DNA of 64,000 bases from Gemmatimonadota bacterium (GCA_028287345.1 JAQBPV010000442.1:1-64000); one strand, 5' to 3'; positions 37,342 to 48,634 are shown, counted from the first letter of the stretch. Notes: generated from the sequence alone by a model not told the origin. Numbers and translations are program-made.

Positions 37342-37539
37342 CAACTGCCTGACGCGGATCAACGCGGATTGTACTGCCGGATCTACACGGATCGTGCCTC
37401 GGGCAGGCGCCTTTCGCGTCGCGCGACATCATCAAAGAACCTTCGACTCTTTTTTTCTACTGCTCTTCAACGTGGTTCGTGGCTTGGCAGTATCCGTGAA
37501 AATCCGGCAGTGTCCGCGTGCATCCGTGTCAGGCAGTTG
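37342..37539. repeat. 198-bp palindromic intergenic repeat, copy A
   Basis: Left arm CAACTGCCTGACGCGGATCAACGCGGATTGTACTGCCGGATCTACACGGAT pairs (imperfectly over about 50 bp) with right arm ATCCGTGAAAATCCGGCAGTGTCCGCGTGCATCCGTGTCAGGCAGTTG; shares exact 25-mer and 18-mer with copy B. Confidence 0.8.
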
Positions 37540-37666
37540 ATCTTCCGTCGACCGAAGTTTGGTGCTCGTTTCGTCGTTGATCCGCGGCATCCGCATGCAT
37601 CAGATTTGCCAGTGCGGTAACTTGTTGGCTGACAACGCCTTATACCGCGTGCTTTCTATTGCATAA

Positions 37667-37694
37667 ACCTGCAAAATCATGTAGATTTGCAGGT
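37667..37694. promoter_or_regulatory. Perfect inverted repeat ACCTGCAAA-N10-TTTGCAGGT upstream of gyrB
   Basis: Arms 37667-37675 and 37686-37694, about 66 bp upstream of the gyrB ATG. Confidence 0.55.
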
Positions 37695-37700
37695 CTGTAG

Positions 37701-39704
<2,004 letters not shown>

Positions 39705-39719
39705 CGACCTCGCTGATCC

Positions 39720-39762
39720 AAAGTGGCGGAGAGACACTCGAGTCTCTCCGCCACTTTTTTTT
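39720..39762 (+). terminator. Intrinsic terminator of gyrB
   Basis: Perfect 16-bp stem AAAGTGGCGGAGAGAC / GTCTCTCCGCCACTTT, loop ACTCGA, followed by an 8-T run. Confidence 0.95.
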
Positions 39763-39840
39763 GGCAACCAGTGCAGAACTGGCGCTTCGAATCGTCATCC
39801 CCAGTCCAGCTCGAGCTCGAGTCAGAGGGTGAGCGGTCAG

Positions 39841-39961
39841 CCGGAGCGCGAGCGTGAGCCTCCAGCCACCAGCAAGTCAGAGCGCGAGCTCGGGCTCTGA
39901 GCTGAAGCTCGAGCTCTGGTGGGCTCAGAGCTGGAGGCTCACGCTCACGCTCATACTCCGG
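39841..39961. repeat. Nested long inverted repeat, GAGC/GCTC-rich
   Basis: Exact 17-bp arms GAGCGTGAGCCTCCAGC (39850-39866) / GCTGGAGGCTCACGCTC (39930-39946), outer CCGGAG/CTCCGG, inner CAGAGCGCGAGC/GCTCGAGCTCTG (39878-39889/39907-39918). Confidence 0.75.
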
Positions 39962-40023
39962 CTCGAAGCTGAATCGAGCTGCTGCGCTCTACGAGTAAAC
40001 GCTGTCTCGACTGGTGACGTACC

Positions 40024-40629
40024 ATGGGCGTGAACATCGAACCTGCGCGACCGGCTTCCGGACACGACGACTTGCCGCCCCTCCTCAAGCATGCGTGCGC
40101 CGGGGACGAGGTTGCGGTGGAGCGCTTGCTCGTTCGCTTCCGCGATCGGATCCACCAGTGGGCCGCCCGCTACACGCACGACGCGGACGAGGCGGACGAC
40201 GTCGCGCAGGAGGTGATGGTCGGCCTGCCTGATCGCGTGAAGCGGTTCGACCAGCGCCGCCCGTTCGCGGCGTGGCTGTACGTCCTCACCCGACGCGTCG
40301 CGCGCTCGACGCAACGGACGGCATCGCGGCGCAGGGACCTGCTCGCGTCGTTCGTCCCTGATGTCGACGAGGCCACCGACAGCCACGGTTCGACGGAGAA
40401 TGCCGAGACCCTGAGCGCGCTCGTCCTGGGTTATTTCGACGCGCTGCCGCCGAGGCAGCGACAGGTGTTCGAGATGGTGGAGCTACGCGGCACACCGCAC
40501 GCCGTTGTGGCGCGCGAGCTCGGCATGCAGGAGTCCACTGTTCGCGCGCACCTGTTCAAGGCGCGCGCAAGCATCCGGACCAAGTTGCTGGAACATCACG
40601 AAGCGTTGGTACGGGAGTACCTCTCATGA
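40024..40629 (+). CDS. ECF-type RNA polymerase sigma factor
   Basis: DEADDVAQEVMVGLPDRVKRFDQRRPFAAWLYVLTRRVAR; LPPRQRQVFEMVELRGTPHAVVARELGMQESTVRAHLFKARASIRT. Confidence 0.92.
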   Translation: MGVNIEPARPASGHDDLPPLLKHACAGDEVAVERLLVRFRDRIHQWAARYTHDADEADDVAQEVMVGLPDRVKRFDQRRPFAAWLYVLTRRVARSTQRTASRRRDLLASFVPDVDEATDSHGSTENAETLSALVLGYFDALPPRQRQVFEMVELRGTPHAVVARELGMQESTVRAHLFKARASIRTKLLEHHEALVREYLS

Positions 40630-41045
40630 ACTGCACCGAGGCACGATCCGCCATGCTGGAATGCGAGCTCGCCGACCTGGCGCCGCAGGCGACCGGCAGG
40701 CTCGCACGCCACATCGGGCGATGCAGCGATTGTCGCGCGCGCGCCGACGCGATCGTCGCGCGCACTGGGACGCTGCGAACGGCGCTCGCCGCACGAGGCC
40801 GACCCGGAGCGGAGCGAGTCTTCCGGCGTGGTCGCGCGATCGGCGCGTTATCGATTGCGGCGGGACTCGTCGTGGTCGTCGCCCTCGCGCGTCGCGCACC
40901 ACATGCTCCAATCGCGCCGATACCTCAGGCGTTACAGCAACTCAGCCCGGTCACCATCGAGAACGCGCAGGGACGCGCGGTCACGGTCGTGGAGCGGCGG
41001 GACACCATCGACGTCGTCTTTCACATTCGGGAGCCCAATGAATAG
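40626..41045 (+). CDS. Putative anti-sigma factor with ZAS-type zinc motif
   Basis: H-I-G-R-C-S-D-C (HxxxCxxC), single TM (IGALSIAAGLVVVVALA); overlaps the sigma gene by 4 bp. Confidence 0.85.
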   Translation: MNCTEARSAMLECELADLAPQATGRLARHIGRCSDCRARADAIVARTGTLRTALAARGRPGAERVFRRGRAIGALSIAAGLVVVVALARRAPHAPIAPIPQALQQLSPVTIENAQGRAVTVVERRDTIDVVFHIREPNE

Positions 41046-41691
41046 AATCGTGTTGTGCGCGACGCTCCTCTGCAGCGCGGTCTCCCTCCCCGTCGCCGCC
41101 CAGGGGCCGGCGGCCGGCGTGCGCTTCCATCTCCGGCTCATCTCGGCCGATACGGGCGTCGCGGCCGTCGCGGCGCTCGATCGGGAGGCGCAGCTGAAAC
41201 AGGACGAGATCGAGCGTCGTGCGCGGGCGCTCTCCGGCATACGAGCAGGTGCGAAGATGCCGGCAGTCTCGGCCCCGAACGCGCTCATTGGGAAGCCCTC
41301 CATGGTGTACGTGAAGTGCGTGCGCCCCGACTCCGGAAAATGGAAGCGCGAGTCACCCGGGTGCGGGCCGCAGGTGAACGACTCGACATACAAGTTGCTT
41401 GCGGAGTCGACCGTGACCTCCGACGCCCAGGGGCATCTGAGCGAGCGCCTGATCTGGGCCGGCGGCGACGCGGTCGTGGAGCTCGATGCGTCGGAGCGGT
41501 CGGGGGTGGGTTCGACCGAGCGCATGCGGTTGAAGATCGGCTTCTGGCCGCGGCTGGCCAAGGGTGCGGCGGCGCCGCAGGAGACCGCACTGCGCATGAC
41601 GAACGCCGCCGCCATCTTCGGTAAGTCGGTTATGATGACCGTGCTGTTCAAGGACGGCGCTCAGATACTGCTCGTGGTACCGGAGCGATGA
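41038..41691 (+). CDS. Uncharacterised secreted protein
   Basis: Signal peptide MNRIVLCATLLCSAVSLPVAAQ; start overlaps the anti-sigma gene end. Confidence 0.75.
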   Translation: MNRIVLCATLLCSAVSLPVAAQGPAAGVRFHLRLISADTGVAAVAALDREAQLKQDEIERRARALSGIRAGAKMPAVSAPNALIGKPSMVYVKCVRPDSGKWKRESPGCGPQVNDSTYKLLAESTVTSDAQGHLSERLIWAGGDAVVELDASERSGVGSTERMRLKIGFWPRLAKGAAAPQETALRMTNAAAIFGKSVMMTVLFKDGAQILLVVPER

Positions 41692-41705
41692 GGTCGGCGA
41701 TGTCG

Positions 41706-41915
41706 TCAGCCGGGCGTTCCGCCCGACCCACCGCCAGAGCTCTGCGAAGCGCCGGTCCCACCGGATCCCTTGGCGCCGGACGACCCGTACTTCCCCTGGG
41801 CTTTGCGGCTGCTGTCCGTCTTCCCCTGATCGGTGCCGGACTGACCCTTGCCACCCTGCCCGCCCGGCATGCCGTCCTTTTCGCCGCCCTTCTTGCCCTT
41901 GCCCTTGTCCGCCAT
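41706..41915 (-). CDS. Small Gly/Lys/Ser-rich hydrophilic protein
   Basis: MADKGKGKKGGEKDGMPGGQGGKGQSGTDQGKTDSSRKAQGKYGSS...; low complexity, coding status uncertain. Confidence 0.45.
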   Translation of the reverse strand: MADKGKGKKGGEKDGMPGGQGGKGQSGTDQGKTDSSRKAQGKYGSSGAKGSGGTGASQSSGGGSGGTPG

Positions 41916-41979
41916 GATCTCGACCTCGCGATGTGAGTCGGTTCACCGCTGGGTAGGGCATAAATAGGGCCCTCGCTCC

Positions 41980-43365
41980 TTACCTCTTGGTCCAGATGAC
42001 GATCACGCCACAACCACGGTTCGCGCCTGGCGGACCACCAGCCAGATCGTTGTAGACCTCCATCGCGCCGATGTCGTACGGATGAATGATGCTGAGATCC
42101 TGATTCTGCATGTTGTCGATCACGATGTTCGGCGCGCAGTTGCGCCCGGCACCACCGCCTCTCGTGCTCACGACTCTCGAATCGAATCCCGATCCAACGA
42201 CGCGAAAGCCCGGCATCATGCGAAACAGTTCGGCAGTCTCGGACGCGTGACGCTGGGTAATCTGCTCCTCGGTGAAATACCGGCCGACCGACGAGCGCTT
42301 GTGCTGCTCGAACTCCCGATACCTGCTGCGCTGCGCGATGACACGAACGGAGTCGAGTGACACTATGCGGTCGACCGACAGCTGGATGTCGACCGTACGT
42401 CCACTGCGCAGCGCGACCGGCATTCGACCGATGAAGTACCCGATGCGAAGAGCCTCGACCAGCTGGCTACCCGCGGGCAGTCCACTGAGCCTGAAGTGGC
42501 CGAGTGAATCGGTGCGCGCCGTGCCCGCGGCGTCCTCTACGCGAATCGTGACGTCGGCGAGCGGCAGGCCGGTGGAGTTGCGCACCGTTCCCGTGAGGAC
42601 GGCGGTTCCAGTGAGCGGAGGCGGCTCAGTGGTGTCGGCACTGACCAACGCGCGTGACGCGACCGCACTGAAGGTAAGGTCGAGTCGCCTGAAGCCAACG
42701 CTGTCGGAGACTTCGGTACGAAGCACGCTGCCCGCGCGTCCGCCCGCCTGCACCTGCAGCAGCAGATAGCTGCCCGTGGGAACGCCGCACAATCGATAGA
42801 TGCCCGCGGAGTCCACGCGCACGCTTCCTGATCGTGCAGCGGTCATCGTTTGCAGCGTCGTTCGATCGATGGTGATGTCGTTCCACGTCACCGCGACCGA
42901 TGCGCCGATGAGTGGCCGGTCGGTGTCCGCGTCAGTTACCGTCCCAACGACTGCGCCAGTATTCGCGGCAAGCAGCAGCCCTGGACAGGCGGCACGGCGC
43001 AAGGTGGCGCCGGATGGAATGCCGAGATCGACGCGCGCTCTCTCTCCGGCCGTAAGCACGACTTCGCGCGCTGCGACGGGCACGTCGAGCGAGTCGAGCG
43101 TCGGATGGGTGAACAACACGGAGTAGCGTCCGGCAGTGAGACTGTCGAGGTGATAGCGACCATCCTTGTCGGAGACGACCGTCCGCATGAACTCCGGCTG
43201 TGCGGGTTCGATGCGAGTGATGTAGATGATGGCGTCGGACAGCGGCTTGTAATGCGTGCTGTCGGTCAACACGCCGTCGATGCGCGCGGGCTGTTGGGCG
43301 ACGGCTCGCTCTGCAGCGAGTGCGAGCGTCATGATCACAAGAGCGGCGACGATGCGGTTCGTCAT
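41980..43365 (-). CDS. Protein with repeated carboxypeptidase-regulatory-like domains and C-terminal TonB-dependent receptor plug-like domain
   Basis: DGVLTDSTHYKPLSDAIIYI, GTVTDADTDRPLIGASVAVT, GTVRNSTGLPLADVTIRVEDAAGTARTDSLGHFRLSGLP; C-terminal FRMMPGFRVVGSG...IVIDN...IGAMEVYNDLAGGPPGANRGCGVIVIWTK, then stop. Confidence 0.78.
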   Translation of the reverse strand: MTNRIVAALVIMTLALAAERAVAQQPARIDGVLTDSTHYKPLSDAIIYITRIEPAQPEFMRTVVSDKDGRYHLDSLTAGRYSVLFTHPTLDSLDVPVAAREVVLTAGERARVDLGIPSGATLRRAACPGLLLAANTGAVVGTVTDADTDRPLIGASVAVTWNDITIDRTTLQTMTAARSGSVRVDSAGIYRLCGVPTGSYLLLQVQAGGRAGSVLRTEVSDSVGFRRLDLTFSAVASRALVSADTTEPPPLTGTAVLTGTVRNSTGLPLADVTIRVEDAAGTARTDSLGHFRLSGLPAGSQLVEALRIGYFIGRMPVALRSGRTVDIQLSVDRIVSLDSVRVIAQRSRYREFEQHKRSSVGRYFTEEQITQRHASETAELFRMMPGFRVVGSGFDSRVVSTRGGGAGRNCAPNIVIDNMQNQDLSIIHPYDIGAMEVYNDLAGGPPGANRGCGVIVIWTKR

Positions 43366-43502
43366 CGGGGAGAAGATACGCACGATTCTGACATTCGCGA
43401 CAGGAAGCAGGTGCCTCGATCGCTGCGCTCCTGTCGGGAGGACAGAGATACCGCTAAGATCTGCCGTCACCGCGCCACGCTCGCTCCCCAGGTGAGACCG
43501 AC

Positions 43503-44255
43503 ATGCGACGCATCGTGCTGCAGGTTCTCGGACTCGCACTACTCTCCCAGCCGCTCGCGGCGCAGACCGCCGACGACGTCATCGCCCGCTACATCAAGAC
43601 CATCGGCGGGATGGAAACCATCCAGGCGGCGAAGTCGCTGCGACGGACAGGCAAGTTCATCGGAGGCGGCGGCTTCGAGGCCAAGGTCGTCCAGGAGAAC
43701 AAGCGACCAAACCTCGTGCGCGAGGAGTTCTCACTTCAGGGCATGACGGCCATCAACGCCTACGACGGCAGGGCGGGATGGAAGATCGATCCCTTCGGCG
43801 GCAAGAAGGATCCCGAATCGCTGAGCGAGGACGAGATGCATGGCATCCTCCTCGACGCCGACTTCGACGAGCCGCTCATCAACTACCGGGAGAAGGGAAA
43901 CAAGGTCGAATTGGTGGGCACCGAACAGATCGAGGGCACCGACGTCTACAAGCTGAAAGTGTCGCTGCCCAACGGCGACGTGCGCCATTACTACATGGAC
44001 ACCGACTCCTACGTGCCGATCAAGATGGAGGAGAAGCGACTGATCCGCGGCAGCGAGCAGGAGTTCGAGACGACGCTCGGCGATTACAAGGCGGTGAATG
44101 GCTGGTTCATGCCTTTCTCCATCGAGAGTGGACCGAAGGGACAGGACAAGAGCACGGTGACGTACGAGAAGATCGAAGCCAACGTGCCGCTCGATGATCG
44201 GCGCTTCAGCAAACCCATCGTGGCTACGAAGCCCGCGTCACCGGAGAGGAACTGA
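43503..44255 (+). CDS. LolA/outer-membrane lipoprotein-sorting-like secreted protein
   Basis: Signal peptide; IARYIKTIGGMETIQAAKSLRRTGKF, GREGWKID-like YDGRAGWKIDPFGG, YYMDTDSYVPIKMEEKR. Confidence 0.75.
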   Translation: MRRIVLQVLGLALLSQPLAAQTADDVIARYIKTIGGMETIQAAKSLRRTGKFIGGGGFEAKVVQENKRPNLVREEFSLQGMTAINAYDGRAGWKIDPFGGKKDPESLSEDEMHGILLDADFDEPLINYREKGNKVELVGTEQIEGTDVYKLKVSLPNGDVRHYYMDTDSYVPIKMEEKRLIRGSEQEFETTLGDYKAVNGWFMPFSIESGPKGQDKSTVTYEKIEANVPLDDRRFSKPIVATKPASPERN

Positions 44256-44257
44256 CC

Positions 44258-47200
44258 ATGCGCGCACGCTCTTACGTTGTGCTCTTGACGTTGGTGCTGT
44301 TCGCAGGTCGACTAGCCGCACAACAGTCAACTGTGAAGGTCGACTCCGAGACGATCTCCGGACTCGGCGCGCGCAACATCGGCTCGGCGGCGATGAGCGG
44401 CCGCATCGCCGCAGTCGACGCTGTCCATGAAGGAAACCGTCTCACCGTATACCTCGGCTCCGCGAGCGGCGGCGTATGGAAGTCGGTGAACGGCGGCACG
44501 ACCTACAAGCCGATCTTCGACAAGCAGGATGTACAGTCGATCGGCGCGGTGACGATCGACCCGACGAATCCGCGAACGATCTGGGTCGGCACCGGCGAAG
44601 CGTGGACACGCAACAGCGTCTCCATCGGCGACGGCGTGTACAAGTCCACCGACGGCGGCGACAACTGGACCAACCTCGGACTCCGCGAGTCCGAGCGCAT
44701 CGCGAAGATTCTCGTCGATCCATCAGCGCCCAACACGGTTTACGTCTGCGTCCCGGGAAAGCTCTGGAGCGACAGCGACGAGCGTGGCGTCTACAAGACG
44801 ACCGACGGCGGAAAGAGTTGGAACAAGGTGCTCAGGGGCGCGAACGCATCCACCGGATGCTCGATGATGTCGATGGATCCGAAAGATCCCAAGACCATCT
44901 ACGCCGGCATGTGGGATTTCCGCCGAAAGGGGTGGACCTTCCGCTCCGGCGGTGACGGTCCGGAGGCGCCGAGTGCCAGTGGGCTGCTCAAGAGCACGGA
45001 TGGCGGCGCGACGTGGTCTGACCTCACTGCGACGAGCGCGCAGGGATTGCCGACAAAGCCGTGGGGACGCGTCGCCGTGGCAGTCGCGCCATCGAACCCG
45101 AACGTCGTCTACGCATTCATCGAAGCGGTGCCGCCAAAGAACGCGCTCTATCGCTCGGACGACGGCGGCAAGACGTGGCAGATGCGCGATCGCAGCCAGA
45201 ATATGATCTGGCGACCGTTCTATTTCGCCAACCTCATCGTCGATCCGAAGGACGAGAACCGCGTCTTCAAGCCCGACGGTCCGCTGATCCTCAGCACTGA
45301 CGGAGGGCAGAGCTTCAGCAACATCTCCGGCGGCGCACATGGGGACTTTCACGACGTGTGGATCGATCCGAAGAGCACCGATCGTCTCATCACCGGCGAC
45401 GACGGCGGCGTGTGGTACTCGTACGACGGCGGCAACAAGTGGTGGAAGGGAGAGAACCTGCCGGTATCGCAGTTCTACCACGTGAGCGTCGACATGGATC
45501 GACCGTATCGCGTCTACGGCGGACTCCAGGACAACAGCAGCTGGGTCGGCGAGTCAGCGTACCCAGGCGGCATCACCAACAGTCGGTGGGAGAACATGTA
45601 CGGCGGCGACGGCTTCTGGATGTTCGCTGATCCGGTCGATCCCGACTACGTGTACGCCGAGGCGCAAGGCGGAGAGATCGGTCGCATCAATCGCAAGACG
45701 CACGAGTCGCGACCCATCAAGCCCCTGCCGCTCTACCAGGAAAAGAAGCTCCGCTTCAACTGGAATACGCCGATTCACCTGAGCACCGTGAACAAGGGCA
45801 CGCTGTACATCGGCGCGGAGTTTCTCTTCCGCTCGCGCGACTTCGGGGAGTCGTGGGACCGCGTGTCGCCCGACCTCACGACGAACGATCCGGCGAAGCA
45901 GAAGCAGGAGGAGTCCGGCGGCGTGACCATCGACAACTCCGCGGCAGAGATGCACACGTCGATCTACACCATCTCGGAGTCGCCGAGGAACGCGAGGATC
46001 ATCTGGGTCGGCACGGACGACGGCAACGTCCAGCTGACGCGCGATGCCGGAAAGACATGGACGAACATGGTGGCGAACATTCGCGGCCTGCCGAAGAACG
46101 CGTGGGTCTCGTCGATCGAAGCGGGGCGACACGAGGACGGCGTGGTGTACGCGACCTTCGACCTGCACACCTTCGGCGACATGCGGCCGTATGCGTATCG
46201 GTCGGCGGATTTCGGCAAGACGTGGACGCCGCTGGTGGCAGCGAACAGTCCCGTGCGCGGCTACGCCCACGTCGTGAAGGAAGATCTCGTCAACCCGGAT
46301 CTCCTCTTTCTCGGCACGGAGTTCGGACTGTGGATCTCCGTGGACCGCGGTGCGAACTGGTCACGCTTCAAGGGTGGCGATCTTCCGAATGTCGCCGTTC
46401 GCGACCTCGCGATTCATCCGCGCGACAACGACCTCGTGATCGCCACACACGGCCGAGGGATTTGGATCGTGGACGACATCACGCCGCTTCGCGCGCTCAC
46501 GCCGCAGGCGCTCGCGAGCGACGTGATGTTCGCGAAGGTGCGGCCGACCATCGCGAGGGCCTCCGCCGGTGGTGGATGGGTCAATGGCGACGCGTCATTC
46601 GTCGGCCCCAACCCGCCCGATGACGCGATGATCACCTACTACCTGAAGAAGCGGCACATCTTCGGCGACATGAAGCTCGAGGTGCTCGACTCGGCAGGTC
46701 ACATCGTCGGTACGCTGCCGAGCAGCAAGCGGCGTGGCTTGAGCCGAGTCGCCTGGTCGATGCGGTTGAAGGCGCCAACCGTGCCCGCTGCTGCGTCGGC
46801 GGCTGGAGGAGCGTCGGTTGGGCCACGCGTGTTGCCGGGCAACTACACCGTGCGCATGACGAAGGACAACAAGGTGTTCACGACGGCATTGCAGGTGCTT
46901 CCCGATCCGCGGTCAAAGCATTCCGCGGCAGACCGGCGGGCACAGTTCGACCTCTCGATGAAGCTGTCGGGAATGCTCGGCGAGATGGCGGCCGCCGTGG
47001 ATCGCATGAACGACATCCGCTTCGCCCTCGAGGATCGTACAGGCAAGCTCTCGACGGGAGACACGCTCGCGCCGCGCCTGACACGCGCATCGTCAGACGT
47101 GGACGAGATGCGCAAGAAGATCGTGGCGACCAAGGAGGGCGGCATGATCACCGGCGAGGAGCGCTTGCGCGAGAATCTTGCCGACCTGTATGGCAACGTG

Positions 47201-47374
47201 ATCTTCTACGACGGTCGTCCATCGCGAGCGGAGTTCACGCGCACGGGTGCGATCGGCCGAGAGTTGACGGACATCTCGCGCACGTTCGACCAGTGGATCA
47301 ATCGCGAGCTGGGAGGAATCAATTCGGCGCTCAAGACGAGACAGCTCGACCCGATCCCCGTGCTGGTGCCGTAG
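44258..47374 (+). CDS. VPS10/sortilin-like secreted protein with BNR/Asp-box repeats (second paralogue)
   Basis: YKSTDGGDNWTNL, YKTTDGGKSWNKV, YRSDDGGKTWQM, LTRDAGKTWTNM; signal peptide; 2 bp downstream of the LolA-like gene. Confidence 0.9.
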   Translation: MRARSYVVLLTLVLFAGRLAAQQSTVKVDSETISGLGARNIGSAAMSGRIAAVDAVHEGNRLTVYLGSASGGVWKSVNGGTTYKPIFDKQDVQSIGAVTIDPTNPRTIWVGTGEAWTRNSVSIGDGVYKSTDGGDNWTNLGLRESERIAKILVDPSAPNTVYVCVPGKLWSDSDERGVYKTTDGGKSWNKVLRGANASTGCSMMSMDPKDPKTIYAGMWDFRRKGWTFRSGGDGPEAPSASGLLKSTDGGATWSDLTATSAQGLPTKPWGRVAVAVAPSNPNVVYAFIEAVPPKNALYRSDDGGKTWQMRDRSQNMIWRPFYFANLIVDPKDENRVFKPDGPLILSTDGGQSFSNISGGAHGDFHDVWIDPKSTDRLITGDDGGVWYSYDGGNKWWKGENLPVSQFYHVSVDMDRPYRVYGGLQDNSSWVGESAYPGGITNSRWENMYGGDGFWMFADPVDPDYVYAEAQGGEIGRINRKTHESRPIKPLPLYQEKKLRFNWNTPIHLSTVNKGTLYIGAEFLFRSRDFGESWDRVSPDLTTNDPAKQKQEESGGVTIDNSAAEMHTSIYTISESPRNARIIWVGTDDGNVQLTRDAGKTWTNMVANIRGLPKNAWVSSIEAGRHEDGVVYATFDLHTFGDMRPYAYRSADFGKTWTPLVAANSPVRGYAHVVKEDLVNPDLLFLGTEFGLWISVDRGANWSRFKGGDLPNVAVRDLAIHPRDNDLVIATHGRGIWIVDDITPLRALTPQALASDVMFAKVRPTIARASAGGGWVNGDASFVGPNPPDDAMITYYLKKRHIFGDMKLEVLDSAGHIVGTLPSSKRRGLSRVAWSMRLKAPTVPAAASAAGGASVGPRVLPGNYTVRMTKDNKVFTTALQVLPDPRSKHSAADRRAQFDLSMKLSGMLGEMAAAVDRMNDIRFALEDRTGKLSTGDTLAPRLTRASSDVDEMRKKIVATKEGGMITGEERLRENLADLYGNVIFYDGRPSRAEFTRTGAIGRELTDISRTFDQWINRELGGINSALKTRQLDPIPVLVP

Positions 47375-47389
47375 CGGTTGTCACCCGAG

Positions 47390-48634
47390 CTACTTCGACG
47401 CCTTTGGAAGCGAGAGCGTGAACGTCGACCATTGATCGACCTTGCTTTGGACGCGGAGTTCGCCATTCATCGCTTTCGCGAGGTCACTGCTGATGGCGAG
47501 ACCAAGGCCGGTGCCTTCCTGCTTGCTGGTGAGCGAACGGCCCACTTGGACGAAGGGCTGGAAGATGGCGTCGATCGCTTCTTCGGGAATGCCGATTCCC
47601 GTGTCGTGTACGCTGAGCTCGTAGCAGTCACCCCGCTCCTCGCAGCGGATGGAGATGGCCCCGCCGGAGGCCGTGAACTTCACCGAGTTCGACATCAGGT
47701 TGATGAGTATCTGCTCGATCTTGGACCGGTCGCCGGCGACGATGGCGCCGTCGAAATCTCCCAGCTCCAAACGAAGGTTCTTCGCAATGGCCTGCGGCTC
47801 GATCATCGGCACCACCGCGTCCACGACGTCCTGCAGTGCTACCGGGCCGACATCGACCGTCAATCGCCCGGCTTCGAGGCGGCTGAAGTTGAGGATGTCG
47901 TTGATGATGGCGAGGAGATGCTGCTGGCTGTTGCGAATGCGCTCGAGGTACTGCGTCTGCTGTGGTGAGATGGTTCCGCCGATCCCGGTGAGGAGCAGGT
48001 CGGCGTAGCCGCCGATCGCGTTCAACGGTGTACGTAGCTCGTGGCTCATCGCGGCGAGAAACGACGCCTTGACCTGATTCGCCTCTTCTGCCTGGTCGAC
48101 GCGGCGGGCCGCGGCGAGGGCCCGCAACTCAGCCGCGCGTCGTTCGGTGAGGTCGCGCGTGACCTTCGCAAAGCCGACGAGCCGCCCCGTGCCATCGCGG
48201 AGGGCCGTGATGACGATATTCGCCCAGAAGCGCGTGCCGTCCTTTCGCACGCGCCAGCCTTCGTCCTCGACACGCCCCTCACGCGACGCGACTTCGAGCT
48301 CCCAGGCTGGCTTCGTGTACTTCTCCTCTTCGGTATAGAAGACAGAGAAGTGCTTGCCGATGATCTCCTCCGGCAGGTAGCCCTTGAACCGCTGCGCGCC
48401 GCGGTTCCAGCTCAGAACGTGGCCGGTCGCGTCCAGCGCGAAGATCGCGTAGTCCTGTACGCTCTCGACCAGAAGTTTATAGAGGCCGTCGCCTTCGCTG
48501 AACGGAGCGCCACCCATCCGCGCACTCGCGAAGGTCGCCGCGTCGGTTACGGCGTGCTCCGACGTCCGCGTCGAGACTCGCTCGGACACGGCATTGGAGA
48601 CATCAGGACTGGTGCGGGTGCTGCGGTCGGCCAT
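47390..48634 (-). CDS. PAS domain-containing sensor histidine kinase
   Basis: PAS/PAC (ESVQDYAIFALDATGHVLSWNRGAQRFKGYLPEEIIGKHFSVFY), HisKA (FLAAMSHELRTPLNAIGGYADLL), HATPase (LINLMSNSVKFT, DTGIGIPEEAIDAIFQPFVQ, GTGLGLAIS). Confidence 0.93.
   Translation of the reverse strand: MADRSTRTSPDVSNAVSERVSTRTSEHAVTDAATFASARMGGAPFSEGDGLYKLLVESVQDYAIFALDATGHVLSWNRGAQRFKGYLPEEIIGKHFSVFYTEEEKYTKPAWELEVASREGRVEDEGWRVRKDGTRFWANIVITALRDGTGRLVGFAKVTRDLTERRAAELRALAAARRVDQAEEANQVKASFLAAMSHELRTPLNAIGGYADLLLTGIGGTISPQQTQYLERIRNSQQHLLAIINDILNFSRLEAGRLTVDVGPVALQDVVDAVVPMIEPQAIAKNLRLELGDFDGAIVAGDRSKIEQILINLMSNSVKFTASGGAISIRCEERGDCYELSVHDTGIGIPEEAIDAIFQPFVQVGRSLTSKQEGTGLGLAISSDLAKAMNGELRVQSKVDQWSTFTLSLPKASK

Noticed and set aside
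37621-37672. Sigma70-like promoter for gyrB (TTGTTG ... TATACC/CATAAA)
   Set aside because: Hexamer spacing does not fit about 17 bp convincingly.
43411-43447. GACAGGA...TCCTGTC inverted repeat upstream of the LolA-like gene
   Set aside because: Only 7-bp arms with a long loop; expected by chance at this GC content.
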